Shown here: positions 1 through 11,330 of the stretch, piece after piece | Numbering within the stretch: the first letter of the stretch is position 1 | Layout: every line of letters begins with the position of its first letter | Origin: Haematobia irritans | Taxonomy: Eukaryota; Arthropoda; Insecta; Diptera; Muscidae | DNA: 64,000 bases | Direction: 5' to 3' | NCBI RefSeq assembly: GCF_050003625.1 | Contig: NC_134397.1 | Span: 154,338,691 to 154,402,690, forward strand | The notes under the pieces: model-generated | Told to the model about the DNA's origin: nothing | The model's database searches: none | Seen by the model: the letters and a program-made list of their open reading frames with translations, nothing else | Program-made: the position numbers and the translations under genes

Positions 1-43
1 ATACTTGTTTTTCTATTTTATTAATTCAATAATAATAATAATG

Positions 44-1180
44 TTATACCCAGCACCATAGGATGGGGGGTATATTAACATTGTCATTCTATTTGTAACA
101 CATCGAAATATTGCTCTAAGACCCCATTAAGTATATATATTCTGGGTCGTGATGAAATTCTGAGTCGACCTAAGCATGTCCGTCCGTCTGTTGAAATCAC
201 GCTAACTTTCGAAAGAAACAAGCTATCGACTTGAAACTTGGCATAAGTAGTTGTTATTGATGTAGATCGGATGGTATTGCAAATGGGACATATTGGACCA
301 CTTTTCCATATCGGTCCATAATTATATATAGCCCCATATAAACCGATTCCCAGATTTAAGTGTCGGAGCCTATTGAAGGGGTAAAATTCATCCCATCCGG
401 TTGAAATTTGGTACGTGTTGTTAGTATATGGTCTGCAACAATCAAGCACAAATTTGTCCATATCGGTCCATAATTATATATAGTCCCCATATAAACCGAT
501 ACCCAGATTTGACCTCCGAAGCCTATTGGAGGAGCAAAATTCATCCGATCTGTTTGAAATTTGGTACGTGTTGTTATTATATGGTCTGCAACAATCGAGC
601 ACAAATTGGTCCATATCGGTCCATAATTATATATAGCCCCCATATAAACCGATACCCAGATTTGACCTCCGGAGCCTATTGCAGGGGTAAAATTCATCCG
701 ATCCGGTTGAAATTTGGTACGTGTCGTTAGTATATAGTCTGCAAAAATCAAGCACAAATTGGTCCATATCGGTCCATAATTATATATAGCCCCCAATATA
801 AACCGATCCCCAGATTTTACCTCCGGAGCCTTTTGGAGGAGCAAAATTCATCCGATCTGGTTGAAATTTGGTACGTGTTGTTAGTATAGGGTCTGCAACA
901 ATCAAGCACAAATTGGTCCATATCGGTCATTATATATAGCCCCCATATAAACCGATACCCAGATTTGACCTCCGGAGCCTATTGAATGAGCAAAATACAT
1001 CCTATCTGGTTGAAATTTTGTACGTAGCGTTAGCTTATGACCTTTAAGAACCATGCAAAAATTGATCCATATCGGGTCATAATTACATGTATCGCCCATA
1101 TAAACCGATCCCCAGATTTGAACTCCGGAGCTTCTTGGAGGAGTAAATTTCATCAATTTGGTACGTGTTTAAGTAATTAG
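44..1180 (+). mobile_element. mini-me-like element, family A, tail missing
   Basis: A head with a palindromic start (TATACCC ... GGGGTATA) is followed by the core containing TATATATATTCTGGGTCGTG and a short GTCC/GTCT run, then several degenerate ~150-bp monomers marked by 'CCCATATAAACCGATCCCCAG'-like blocks. Core between (TA)n and (GTCY)n is the published hallmark of dipteran mini-me elements. The satellite and hairpin tail are absent. Bases 2-10 (TACTTGTTT) match the terminus of another A copy that would lie left of the window. Open frames on both strands here are products of the repeat, not genes. Confidence 0.8.
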
Positions 1181-1224
1181 CATATGACTTTAATAAAAAA
1201 AAGGGAGAAAGTGTATGTTCTCTA

Positions 1225-1378
1225 CACCCAGAGAAGATATAAGATCGCCTTGCAACCGTGTTATATTCTCACACATTATGTATCTGATTTCGATAACTAT
1301 TTTATGTTTAGCGAGAAATCTCCTAAAATAACATTTTCTAGGATGTGATCATATTCCTTGCCTGCATGTATTATACCT
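1225..1378. mobile_element. decayed palindromic MITE (CAC..AGAGAAG family)
   Basis: The ends CACCCAGAGAAG and rc(CATATTCCTTGCCTGCATG) resemble those of the better copies at 7372-7623 and 35820-36072, and TA dinucleotides flank it (1223-1224, 1379-1380). It keeps the internal GTGATCATATTCCTT block but is ~100 bp shorter than the 252-253-bp copies, so it is an internally deleted, diverged member. Confidence 0.55.
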
Positions 1379-2138
1379 TAGTTATCAAGTACAAGAATTA
1401 TTCCCCCATTAATTGATATCTTTAAAACTCATTCCAACTTACTTCTTATCTATAGTTCACCCAGTGGCAATTGCATTGAGGACCTTTAGCTTAATCTACA
1501 AATTGTTCCCATCTCTTTAATAAGATAATTGTTCCTTCCAATCACACTGCGAAGAAGGAGACAAACATTGGAGAAAGCAACATTCAAGTAAATTGTAATT
1601 GCATTCTAACAATGCACAAACATTTCCTCGGGCCACTTTCTCCACATTTCTTTTTCATTTTATTTTCTTTGTAATTTGCAATAAGAGAAAACAACAAAAA
1701 AGTACAAAAAGTGTCATTTCTTATTTTGTTTAGCATGATGCTTCACAGGGTCTCTGTTTTTTTAGAATTGTCTTTGGTTAATAACATTTTGCCAACTACA
1801 ACCCATTCGTTCTTAATTTCCTCTCTCTCCGATTCAGTTCAGTAATAACAAGAGAATGGTGAATGCGCTTATAATCCTGTCAACACTTTGTCCAACGCTT
1901 CTGTGGGGAATTTATTATTATCACTTTGGTCACGGACTTGGCCTTTTCCATGACCACACAGCTATTGGTAAATTGTGAGTGAACCATTGAAGATCATCAG
2001 GTATAGTAGTTAAGGGTACACCGAAGCGAAGCTTCTGTGAGAATTAAATAGAGTAAATACATACACTAAAAAAAATGATTGTTTTTACACAGGACTGTTT
2101 CTTAGTACAGAATTCTCGTCATGAATGATAAAGCTAAA
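1379..2138. other. interval without recognised repeats
   Basis: Apart from the candidate ORF at 1856 and a CT-rich run near 1820, this stretch matches none of the repeat families in the window. It is one of the few places where single-copy DNA may survive. Confidence 0.4.
1856..1978 (+). CDS. candidate small ORF or first exon, unknown product
   Basis: A 40-codon frame starts MVNALIILSTLCPTLLWGIY: a hydrophobic segment of about 16 residues at the N terminus like a signal peptide, then a His/Gly-rich stretch. A strong splice donor (GTGAGT) at 1975 overlaps the stop, so it could equally be a first exon that splices out. An insect initiator-like TCAGTT lies at 1835-1840, about 20 bp before the ATG. 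No recognised domain. The surrounding 1379-2138 shows no repeat I can name. Could be chance; nothing beyond the layout supports expression. Confidence 0.22.
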   Translation: MVNALIILSTLCPTLLWGIYYYHFGHGLGLFHDHTAIGKL

Positions 2139-2447
2139 AGCAGCCCGATGTATCAGGCTCACTTAGACTATTCAGTCCATTGTGATACTACATTACATGT
2201 GTGCTGCCCGTTTCCATGTTAAGCTCAATGACAAGGGACCTCCTTTTTATAGCCGAGTCCGAACGGCGTTCCACATTGCAGTGAAACCACTTAGAGAAGC
2301 TTTGAAACCCTCAGAAATGTCACCAGCATTACTGAGGTGGGATAATCCACCGCTGAAAAATTTTTGGTGCTCGATCGAAGCAGGAATCGAACCCACGACC
2401 TTGTGTATGCAAGGCGGGCATGCTAACCATTGCACCACGGTTGGTCC
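2139..2447 (-). mobile_element. tRNA-derived SINE, copy 1
   Basis: Read on the minus strand it starts with a tRNA-like head: A-box-like TGGTGCAATGGTTAGCATG near 2420-2440 and a B box GGGTTCGATTCC (complement of 2382-2393). A ~200-bp body follows and it ends in the tail GAATAGTCTAAGTGAGCCTG ... CGGGCTGC. The same unit recurs at 20506-20800, 52478-52812 and 55728-56035. A small deletion lies near 2193-2205. The tail matches the 3' end of the LINE at 32.8-34.5 kb. Confidence 0.82.
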
Positions 2448-2627
2448 TACAAACCAAACTAAGCGGATTCGACTAGGAAAGACTGCTGAAGTCCAAAATA
2501 TACGAACAAGATCCATGGTATATAATAGAAACAACTTTGGGATGCTTGAATCCAAAGGAGAATTGTAAAAAACGCTTCGAATAAGCATTTACTAATATTG
2601 GCACTTTGGCCTAAAAATACAAATTAA

Positions 2628-3235
2628 AACAAGTAAACACAGCCGAAATTTCGGTCATGCCGAATCTTATGTACCCTCCATCATGGATTGCATACAAAGT
2701 TCTGCTATCAACCAATATCACATTACTTGGGTTGTGGGAACAATTATTCAAAAGAGTCTATAAATAAATATGAACCGATGTGAATTAGCTTTTGCATGGT
2801 AATTAGAGGGCCAACCGGATCAGGTGAAATTTATTCGTCCATGAGGCTTCCGAACTTAAATCTTGGAGGCCAGTTTATAGGGGAGCTATATATAATTATA
2901 GACTGATATGGACCAATTTTTGCAAAGTTGTTAGAGGACATATACAATCGTCACTTACCGAATTTTAACAGGATCGGATGATATTTACTCTTCCAAAAGC
3001 TTCCGGAAGTCAAATGAGGAGATTGATGGACCGATATGGACTATTTTATGCATCGTTGTTAGAAGGCCAATACTACGATCATGTACAAAATTTTGACCAG
3101 ACCAGATGAAATTTGCTCCTCTAAGAGGCTCCATATGACAAATCTGGAGGTCAATTATATGGGGGCCATAATAATATTATGGACCGATGTGACCCAATTT
3201 GTGCGTGATAGTTGAAGAGAATAACTGACATCACA
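2628..3235 (-). mobile_element. mini-me-like family A, left half of a split copy
   Basis: It begins with the reverse complement of the A tail (ACAAGTA ... GCCGAATCTTATGTACCCTCC) and runs into degenerate monomers. The copy stops at the TA at 3236-3237 and resumes at 5703 after a 2,465-bp TIR element; monomer sequence is continuous across the two halves. Confidence 0.75.
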
Positions 3236-3237
3236 TA

Positions 3238-5702
3238 CACAGAAAAAAAGGTGTCTTGTAAATTTAAGGACCATTGTAACTTTCACATAGTTCAACAAAT
3301 TTACTGTAATATAGTTTATTTTTCGTAACCACAACGAAAATTAACTTAGCTAAAGGAAAACTTATAAAAATTCAGTAAATGTTTTTTAGTTCACTAACTA
3401 CGAAATGGGAAGGATTTTTCCTTAAAAAAATTCCAACACAGTAGTTAATGCATCGTTGATTCTATTATAAAAATACATGGACAATATAAAAATCTTACTA
3501 CGAAATGTGGACAATTTACTAAGAAAAAATTTTGTATGGAAAAAAATTTTTGTAGTAAAAATTAACTTAACGACATTACCGATTCGCATGATGGCTTCCT
3601 ACAGATTATTTACCTTTTTATTATAAGTTGGAGTGTTTTTCCTCACATGGAACATTTTAGATGAAGTAGAATAAAAAGTAGTTAATATAATCCTTGACGG
3701 GTGTATATAATTTTTTATAGATTCCTCATAGATTTGGTATATATTTTACCTTAACTTATAGATAGAATTCCAACTAAACAATAAACGTGCTACTGGAAAA
3801 TGTGAGTGCATCATGTGAGGGAGTTTTTAGAGACATTTTGTGTATATCTCGTATGATTGTTTGTGTTTGTTATTGCGTCATTTATGTTGTTGTTGGTTGT
3901 TTTGATTCTAGAGACAATGGAATGTTCCTTGTGTGTTGTTTGTATCTTTTGTGGTGAGAGTTGTTTTCTTGCAATAGCGAGATCAGAAAGGGATCGTGTG
4001 TGTGTGGAGTTGTTTTTCTTTACGGTATGTATCCTTTATGACTATTTGTGTCTTTGAGTTTTATTGCTACATTCAGTTCTGTTGATGCATTTATGAAGTG
4101 CACACGTGGATTTAATTTTGCAAAATTGTACGTGCGGTATTGGTGTTTATTAATGAAAATATATTTTAGAAACTGAGAAGTGAATGATGTGATGTTAGAG
4201 TAATCAAAAACGCTTTTTATTGATAAAAAAAAAAAACAAATAACAGATTAAGGAACTGTATATTTCTGTTAATAGTTTAAAATTAGTACGGATTTTTAAT
4301 TGATTTACATAAAAAATATACAACATGAGTCGTAATAGGATGATTTATATTTATTCTACATCTGGATCACAGGTTGGAGATGTAACAATTGTTTTTGAAT
4401 CTATATTTTTTATGTTACAGCAATTCCTACAGGTGAGTACTAAGTTCGAGTTTAGCCGCTAAAATTAAAAAAAAATCACTAAGAAAAGTATAAAACTATA
4501 CGTCTTCGATACAAATTTACATAAAACTTGATGGAGAATAGCCCAAACCAAGTTTTTTATAAAGATTATTTTTTTATAATGGATTATTAAAGAAAACTTA
4601 TCATGAAAATTTCGATTTTAGCCGCTAAACTCGAAATTAATATCCACCTTAAATATTAAATGCTATACTGAAAAGTGGAAATTATGTCTAATTTTATAAT
4701 ATTTTTTATTTCAAATATATTCTGAGAATAATTTCAATAACGCCCCATTAGTCCATGGATGTGATTCTAATAATGTACCTACTGGATGGATTTTTCAATG
4801 TGGTAAGTTTTTCTATAAACGGTATTTTGTCCGTTTTTAATAAAACCAAAATTTCAATTTATTAAAAATAATTATTTTTATTTGCAGGTAGACAGGCCTT
4901 GTAATGGTAATTTTTTGGAGTATTCTTACTGTTTAATGCTAACTAAGCTGACATCTTTATTGGCTCTAGAAAATACTCTTGAAAGCCGTAAGTTAAAAAT
5001 ATGAACAATAGAATTCGATATTTTTCTTATATTTTGTATAACTTTGCAATTTCAGATGCTTATAAGACAAATCCGCCCAACAAAAGTTAGCCAAAATCGA
5101 TGAAATTGGACAACAATTCAATGAATATAGCAACTTATGCCGCATATATCTTTCATATGGATAGAAAACATGGAAATTTAAATTAATTAGTTAGTCCTAA
5201 TAACATTGAATATTACTCTTTTGAGTAATATCCATCCAACGTACGAATACAAATATTTCCTTTATTGTATATCATAAGCCATAGTTTTGTGTAATATAAT
5301 AATAATTTTTTGAAATAAAATACTGGTGGTTATAGAAAATTGACTTGTTTTGTACGAAAAATTTCTTAGTTGTATACAGGCTTGTTGTACCTTTGATTCC
5401 TCAATTTCTCTACTTTTTTGAAAATTATACCGACAAACAGTTTATTTCAAACCACTTTCTTAATACAAGTTTCCCAAAAAATTGTTCATTTTTCCGGATA
5501 GCAGGAATATTTTGAATTAGTTTAACTATATTCTTCCCACAGCATAGTAATAATGAACTAAAATACGATGCAATACATGAACTAATTTTTAAGAAAATCA
5601 TGAACTTATCTAGATGAAAAAAATCTTTGGCGCCAAATCATGGTCATTCTTACTATGGGTTAGTTCATTTTTCATAAAAAATAGTAAACTTTTTTTTCGG
5701 TG
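3238..5702. mobile_element. 2.46-kb TIR transposon with TA target duplication
   Basis: The ends are CACAGAAAAAAAGG and rc(TTTTTTTTCGGTG), i.e. CAC[A/C]GAAAAAAA, and TA is duplicated (3236-3237 and 5703-5704) inside an A monomer whose sequence is otherwise continuous. This is the pattern of Tc1/mariner-like or related TA-targeting elements. It is the longest member of the CAC..AAAAAAA-ended group here. It has no recognisable DDE transposase but does contain a candidate spliced gene (4325-5090). GTTCAT/ATGAAC motifs near the ends recur in the short copies at 6269-6752 and 17481-17999, which may be its deletion derivatives. Confidence 0.72.
4325..5090 (+). CDS. candidate four-exon small gene inside a TIR transposon, unknown product
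   Basis: Proposed exons: 4325-4432 (ATG; ends CAG before GTGAGT), 4727-4802 (ends before GTAAGT), 4892-4987 (ends before GTAAGT) and 5056-5090 (acceptor TTGCAATTTCAG; stop TAG). Phases agree, giving ~104 residues. Introns 2 and 3 are ~89 and 68 bp, typical fly sizes; intron 1 is ~294 bp with a weaker acceptor (CTGAG). The third exon encodes a Cys/Leu-rich stretch including DRPCNGNFLEYSYC. An AATAAA lies near 5315. After the proposed stop another frame stays open for ~27 sensible codons, which suggests either a longer ancestral protein with a 1-bp indel or a misjudged last acceptor. No family recognised; it could be a remnant transposase C terminus or captured host exons. Confidence 0.35.
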
Positions 5703-5704
5703 TA

Positions 5705-6266
5705 CAAAATTTCAACAGGATCCAAAGAAATTTGCTCCTCCAGGGACCGTTGAAGACAAATCTTGGAGTCAGTTTATATGGGGGATATATATGGTTATGG
5801 ACCGATATAACCCAATTTTTCCATTTTAGTTGGAGAGAATATATTTACATCACGTACCAAATTTCTGATTAAATTCATCCATCCAAAAGGCTCCTTAAGA
5901 CAAATATGGGGATCGATTTTTATGTAGACTATATAATTTTGAATCGATATGGAGTAATTCTGATGAAGGCCATATATTTACCTCACGTACAAAATTTCAA
6001 CCGGATTGGATTAACTTCGCTCTTTCAGGAGGATCGAAAAGGCAAATCTGGGGATCGGTTTATATGCGGCCTATACCTAAAGTGGTTCGATATAGCCCAT
6101 TTGCAAATACCCTCTGATCAATAACAACTACTTGTTCCGAGTTTCAAGCCGATAGATTGTTTCAATCTGAAGTAAGCGTGATTTCCACAGACGGAAGGAC
6201 ATATATATTCTTTTTGGAATCTTAGATCACAATTTCGATGTGTTACAAACGGAACGACAAAGTTAG
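5705..6266 (-). mobile_element. mini-me-like family A, right half of the split copy
   Basis: It continues the monomers interrupted at 3235 and proceeds through the core (ATATATATTC near 6206) and the flank TTTCGATGTGTTACAAACGG to the start of the head, where a second TIR element (6269-6752) is inserted at TA. Confidence 0.75.
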
Positions 6267-6268
6267 TA

Positions 6269-6752
6269 CACCGAAAAAAAGTAAACTGTTTTATAGGAAG
6301 AATAAATTAACTCGTACGAAAATTGAACTAAATTTTGCTACACACTTTGAGATTTCCCCAAAGCGTTGTTAAAACCAGGAAAATTTAATGCCCTGTTGTA
6401 CTTTTTAACTACAGTTCACGAAATTACACCCTCAAATAGAAGAAAATATTAACCGAAAGTTAAGAAGAAAATCATTGGGGCCATTGACCATGACCATTTT
6501 AACCATTCAGTAGTTCATTTTTTGGAATCGTACGAAAATTTTCATTTGCTTTAGTTCATATTGAACTTATGTGTACGGTCATCGAACTTTATACCCACGT
6601 TTAGTTCATAAAATATTTGAGACATACTTAAAAAAACGAAAATTTCATTGGGCTGTAGAAAATTTCGCAAAAAGTAATCAAACAAATAATTTTTTTACAA
6701 TAAAAATAAGTTAAATTTACCGTTAGTGTAACTTCGGAAATTTTTTCCTGTG
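6269..6752. mobile_element. 484-bp MITE, CAC..AAAAAAA ends, TA duplication
   Basis: Left end CACCGAAAAAAAGTAAAC, right end rc(TTTTTTCCTGTG), TA at 6267-6268 and 6753-6754. The left end is nearly identical to the right end of the 2.46-kb element at 5702, including the adjacent GTAAAC/GTTTAC, supporting a deletion-derivative relationship. Confidence 0.68.
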
Positions 6753-6777
6753 TACACCATTCACTGTTGACACTCCA

Positions 6778-7369
6778 GTCAAAAATAATCTACCAAAATT
6801 TGGAACAAATTTTACCAAAAACTACCAACAAAATTATTTTGTCAAAACTTTATTTCTATAAAAATTTTGTCAATATTTTATATCTATAGAAATTTTAGTT
6901 CTAATCTTATTTCTAGTGTAAATTTTCTTAAACATTTATTTCTATAGTAATTTTGGTCAAAATTTTATTTCTATAGAAAATTTTGTCAAAATTTTATTTC
7001 TATAGAAAATTTTGTCAAAATTTTATTTTTATAGAAAATTTTGTCAAAATTTTATTTTTATAGAAATTTTTTTTCAAAATTGTATTTTTATAGAAAATTT
7101 TGTCAAAATTTTATGTTTATAGAAAATTTTGTCAAATTTTTATTTTTTTGGAAAATTTTGTCCAAGTTCTATTTCTATAGAAATTTTTTTTCCAAATTTT
7201 ATTTCTATAGAAAATTTTGTCCACATTTTATTTCTATAAAAAATTTTGTCAAAATTCTATATCTTTAGAACATTTTGCCAACATTTTATTTCATAGAAAA
7301 TTTTGTCAAAATTTTATTTATGTAGAATATTTTGTACCTCTATGTTGGAGAGGAATATTTTGCAAAATC
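6778..7369 (+). repeat. 29-bp AT-rich satellite array of a family A element
   Basis: Tandem units of 29 bp with the block TTTTATTTCTATAGAAA and the spacer ATTTTGTCAAA, ~20 units, more degenerate toward both ends. In complete A elements this array lies between the monomers and the hairpin tail. Open frames reading Phe/Tyr/Lys-rich peptides come from the repeat and are not genes. The array is cut at 7370 by a MITE. Confidence 0.85.
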
Positions 7370-7371
7370 TA

Positions 7372-7623
7372 CACGCAGAGAAGGAATATGATCACCTCAA
7401 ACATGTTTCAAGAGCAAAATGTTATTTTTATGTATGGTGACCATGTAACATGTTTGTCACTAAAATGTTATTTTCTCGTCAAATATAACCTGCTTGCCGA
7501 AATTAGATATATGATTTCCGAGGAAATAACATGGTTGTGAAAACCATATTACATGATCACCACCCAAAAATAACATTTTGCTCTTAGAACATGTTTGAGG
7601 TGATCATATTCCTTCTCTGGGTG
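7372..7623. mobile_element. 252-bp palindromic MITE, TA duplication
   Basis: Long inverted repeats: CACGCAGAGAAGGAATATG at the left and its complement (CATATTCCTTCTCTGGGTG) at the right, extending inward through CACCTCAAACATG and AGAGCAAAATG. TA is duplicated at 7370-7371 and 7624-7625; removing the element restores the repeat sequence AAAATCTACCAAAA. Nearly all of it can fold into one hairpin. Sister copy of the same length at 35820-36072. Confidence 0.85.
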
Positions 7624-7759
7624 TACCAAAACATGAAGAATTCTACCAATCTACAAACAGTAAAAAATCTACCAACTGTGGCAAACGTGACGCCAGAACC
7701 TCCACCCCCTTCCCATTCTATGATGGAGGGTATAAAAAGAATGATATTACAAAAATTAA

Positions 7760-8300
7760 TTAAGTACATTTCAATAGAATTCCACTTTCTTTACTTTGAG
7801 TGTATTAAAGCAAAAGGACCAACTGATAATAGTTTGAAAAGATACGGTGGTAGTGAATGAAAAGAAAAAAGTGCATCTTAATTGCAGCAACCTATTAACC
7901 GTTGGGAAGCTGTGAGGTTTTTCACCCAATGTCCTTTGAAAGAGTGTAATGTCGTATTTGTAAGGAGCAAATACGGTTGCCATCATAGGTAAATGAAATT
8001 GTTCTGATATCACTATGTGAGGCGTCAAGCAACATGAAGATGAAAGCCATGACAACGGCGGTGATGACAAGTTTCGTTATAAATTATACCTTAATCAAAC
8101 AGGCTGACTTGCATATATTAATTTCTTTTATAAAATCTTAAAAACATTCATTTGAAATAGATATAGGATCACCGATATGTGGCAGCCACGATCTTGATTG
8201 CTATAGGTGTAAAGTTCAAAATAGTTTTTCGTGACCGTTGGTCTAGTTGAAAATTCATCCAGGTTCTAGTCACGGTAGCGGATAAGGATCTTAAAAACAA
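7760..8300. other. interval without recognised features
   Basis: Follows a truncated A head at ~7705-7742 (GATGGAGGGTATAAAAAG). Overlapping short open frames on both strands show no domain and I see no repeat family here. Confidence 0.4.
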
Positions 8301-8302
8301 CA

Positions 8303-9757
8303 AGTATATACGGCCGTAAGTTCGGCCAGCCCGAGTCTTATGTACCATCCACCTTGCATAGAAACTTGTCTTTAGTACAAGTTTCTATGCAAGGTATCTT
8401 CAAACTTCTTAACACCGTGTTCTCAATTGTAAGTTAGTCCAGACGGGGTATATATAAAACAAAACAAGTATATACGGACGTAAGCCGGGCCGAATCTTAT
8501 GTACCCTCCACCATGGATTGCGTAGAAACTTCTACGAAAGACTGTCATCCACAAATTTCAACTCACATGGTTGTTAAATATCATATACCACCACCACGTA
8601 CAAAATTTCAACCAGATCGGATGAATTTTGCTTCTCCAAAAGGCACCGGAGGTCAAATCTGGGGATCGGTTTATATGGGAGCTATATATTATTATGGACT
8701 GATAGGGACCAATTCCTGCATGGTTGTTGGATACCCTATACTAACATCACGTACCAAATTAAAACCGAATGGGAAGAATTTTGCCATATATTAACATCAC
8801 ATACCAAATTTCAACTGAATCAGATACATTTTGGTCTTCCAAGAGGCTCCGGAGGTCAAATCTGGTGGTCGGTTTATATGGGAGCTGTATATAATTATGG
8901 ACCGATGGACCAATTTTTGCATGGTTGTTAGAGACCATATACTAACACCATGTACCAAATTTCAGCCGGATCGGATGAAATTTGCTTCTCTTAGAGGCTC
9001 CGCAAGCCAAATCGGGGGATCGGTTTATATGGGGGCTATATATAATTATGGACCGATGTGAACCAATCTTTGCATGGTTGTTAGAGACCATATACTAACA
9101 CCATGTACCAAATTTCAGCCGGATCGGAAGAAATTTGCTTCTGTTAGAGGCTCTGCAAGCCAAATCGGGGGATCGGTTTATATGGGAGCTATATATAATT
9201 ATGGACCGATATGGACCAATTTTTGCATGGTTGTTAGAGACCATATACTTACATCATGTACCAAATTTCAGCCGGATCGGGTGAAAATTGCTTTTCTTAG
9301 AGGCTCCGCAAGCCAAATCGGGGGATCGGTTTATATGGGGGCTATATATAATTATGGACCAATTTGAACTAATTTTTGCATGGTTGTTAGAGACCATATA
9401 CTAACACCATGTACCAAATTTCAGCCGGATCGGATGAAATTTGCTTCTCTTAGAGGCCTCGCAAGCCAAATTTGGGGGTCCGTTTATATGGGGGCTATAC
9501 GTAAAAGTGGACCGATATTGCAATACCATCCGACCTACATCAATAACAACTACTTGTGCCAAGTTTCAAGTCTATAGCTTGTTTCGTTCGGAAGTTAGCG
9601 TGATTTCAACAGACGGACGGACATGCTCAGATCGACTCAGAATTTCACCACGACCCAGAATATATATACTTTATGGGGTCTTAGAGCAATATTTCGATGT
9701 GTTACAAACGGAGTGACAAAGTTAATATACCCCCCATCCTATGGTGGAGGGTATAAA
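8303..9757 (-). mobile_element. mini-me-like family A, near-complete copy plus a solo tail
   Basis: A solo tail fragment (8303-8458) precedes a copy starting CAAGTATATACGGACG at ~8464. Minus-strand order: tail, monomers at ~153-bp spacing carrying TTTCAGCCGGATCGGATG, core near 9655, palindromic head CCCCCATCCTATGGTGGAGG ending ~9757. Two monomer subtypes are seen: GGCTTGCGGAGCCTC-type next to the head and GACCTCCGG-type toward the tail. The 29-bp satellite is missing. Confidence 0.82.
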
Positions 9758-9762
9758 AAGGT

Positions 9763-10968
9763 CGACTAAATACGTAAATCATTCAGTTTGACAAAATTTT
9801 CTATAGAAATAAAATTTTGACAAAATTTTCTATAGAAATAAAATTTTGACAAAATTTTCTATAGAAATAAAATTTTGACAAAATTTTCTATAGAAATAAA
9901 ATTTTGACAAAATTTTCTGCAGCAATAAAATTTGACAAAATTTTCTATAGAAATGAAATTTTGACAAAATTTTCAATAGAAATAAAATCTTGACAAAATT
10001 TTGTACAGTAATAAAATTTTGACAAAATTTTGTATAGTAATAAAATTTTGACAAAATTTTGTATAGTAATAAAATTTTGACAAATTTTTCTATAGTAATA
10101 AAATTTTGACACAATTTTCTTTAGTAATAAAATTTTGACAAAATTGTCTACAGTAATAAAATTTTGACAAAATTTTCTATAGTAATAAAATTTTGGTAGA
10201 TTATTTCTGGGGTTCGGCTATATATAACTATAGACCGATATGGACCAATTTTGGCATGGTTGTTAGCGGCCATATACTAGCGCAATGTACCAAATTTCAC
10301 CACGTACCAAATTTCAACCGGATCGGATAAATTGTGCTCCTCCAATAGCTCCGGATGTCAAATCTGGGGATCGGTTTAAATGGGGGTTATATCTAATTAA
10401 GGTATGGACCAATTTTTGCATTTTTGTTAAAGACCATATACTAACACCATGTACCAAATTTCAGCCGGATCGGATGAAATTTGCTTCTCTTAGAGGCTCC
10501 GCAAGCCAAATCTGGTGATCGGTTTATATGGGGACTATATATAATTGTGGACCCATATGAACCAATTTCTGCACAGTATTTAGAGAGCATACACTTACAC
10601 CATGTACCAAATTTCAGCCGGATCGTATGAAATTTGCTTCTCTTAGAGGCTCCGCAAGCCAAATCTGGGGATCGGTTTATATGGGTGCTATACGTAAAAG
10701 TGGTCCGATATGGTCCATTTGCAATACCATCCGAACTACATCAATAATAACTACTTGTGCCAAGTTTCAAGTCGATAGCTTGTTTCGTTCGGAAGTTAGC
10801 GTGATTTCAACAGACGGACGGACGGACGGACCTGCTCTGATCGACTCGGAATTTCACCACGACCCAGAATATATATACTTTATGGGGTCTTAGAGCAATA
10901 TTTCGATGTGTTACAAACGGAATGACAAAGTTAATATACCCCCATCCTATGGTGGAGGGCATAAAAAT
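9763..10968 (-). mobile_element. mini-me-like family A with satellite, head to tail with the previous copy
   Basis: Starts with the complement of the internal tail segment (ATACGTATTTAAT-like), then ~14 satellite units (9789-10195), ~4 monomers, a core with ACGGACGGACGGACC microsatellite at ~10813 and the head ending GGTGGAGGGCATAAAA. The hairpin terminus is lacking, so it is 3'-truncated or fused with the neighbour. Confidence 0.82.
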
Positions 10969-10974
10969 GGGGGT

Positions 10975-11330
10975 GTCTAGACGCTTAAGCAAATCAGGAG
11001 ATCGGTCTATATGGGAGCATTGTGGACCGATTCATACCATATTCTGCACACCTATTTATGGACTTAAAAAAAAACAAAGAATAGAATAAAAATTTGGGGT
11101 TTCTAGACGCTCAAAAGTCAAGTTGGCATGTATGGACGCTTAAGAAGTCAAATTAGGAGAACGGCCTATATGGAAGATATACGGAGCTATCTATATGTAC
11201 CGATTAAAAACATGTTCTGCGCACCTATTTAAGGATCTCGAATATCCCTAAATTTTGGATTTCAGGCAAATTGGATGAAAATTGCTCTTGAGTCATTATT
11301 GAAGGGTGAACAGACTATTCCATTGTGGCA
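10975..11330 (-). mobile_element. family B mini-me-like fragment
   Basis: Two degenerate monomers with the family B signature (GGAGATCGGTCTATATGGGAG ... TTCTGCACACCTATTTATGG) and no core or ends. Confidence 0.6.

Noticed and set aside
2182..2588. 113-128-codon frames on both strands
   Set aside because: They overlap the tRNA-derived SINE; the same peptides recur at the other SINE copies (20471-20991, 55916-56164).
7041..7268. Phe/Tyr/Lys-rich frames over AT repeats (also 9830-10114, 24639-24893)
   Set aside because: They are translations of the 29-bp satellite; three units read through all frames and show no independent coding signal.
6778..7369. CRISPR array
   Set aside because: Units are contiguous 29-bp tandem repeats without unique spacers, in a eukaryotic AT-rich satellite.
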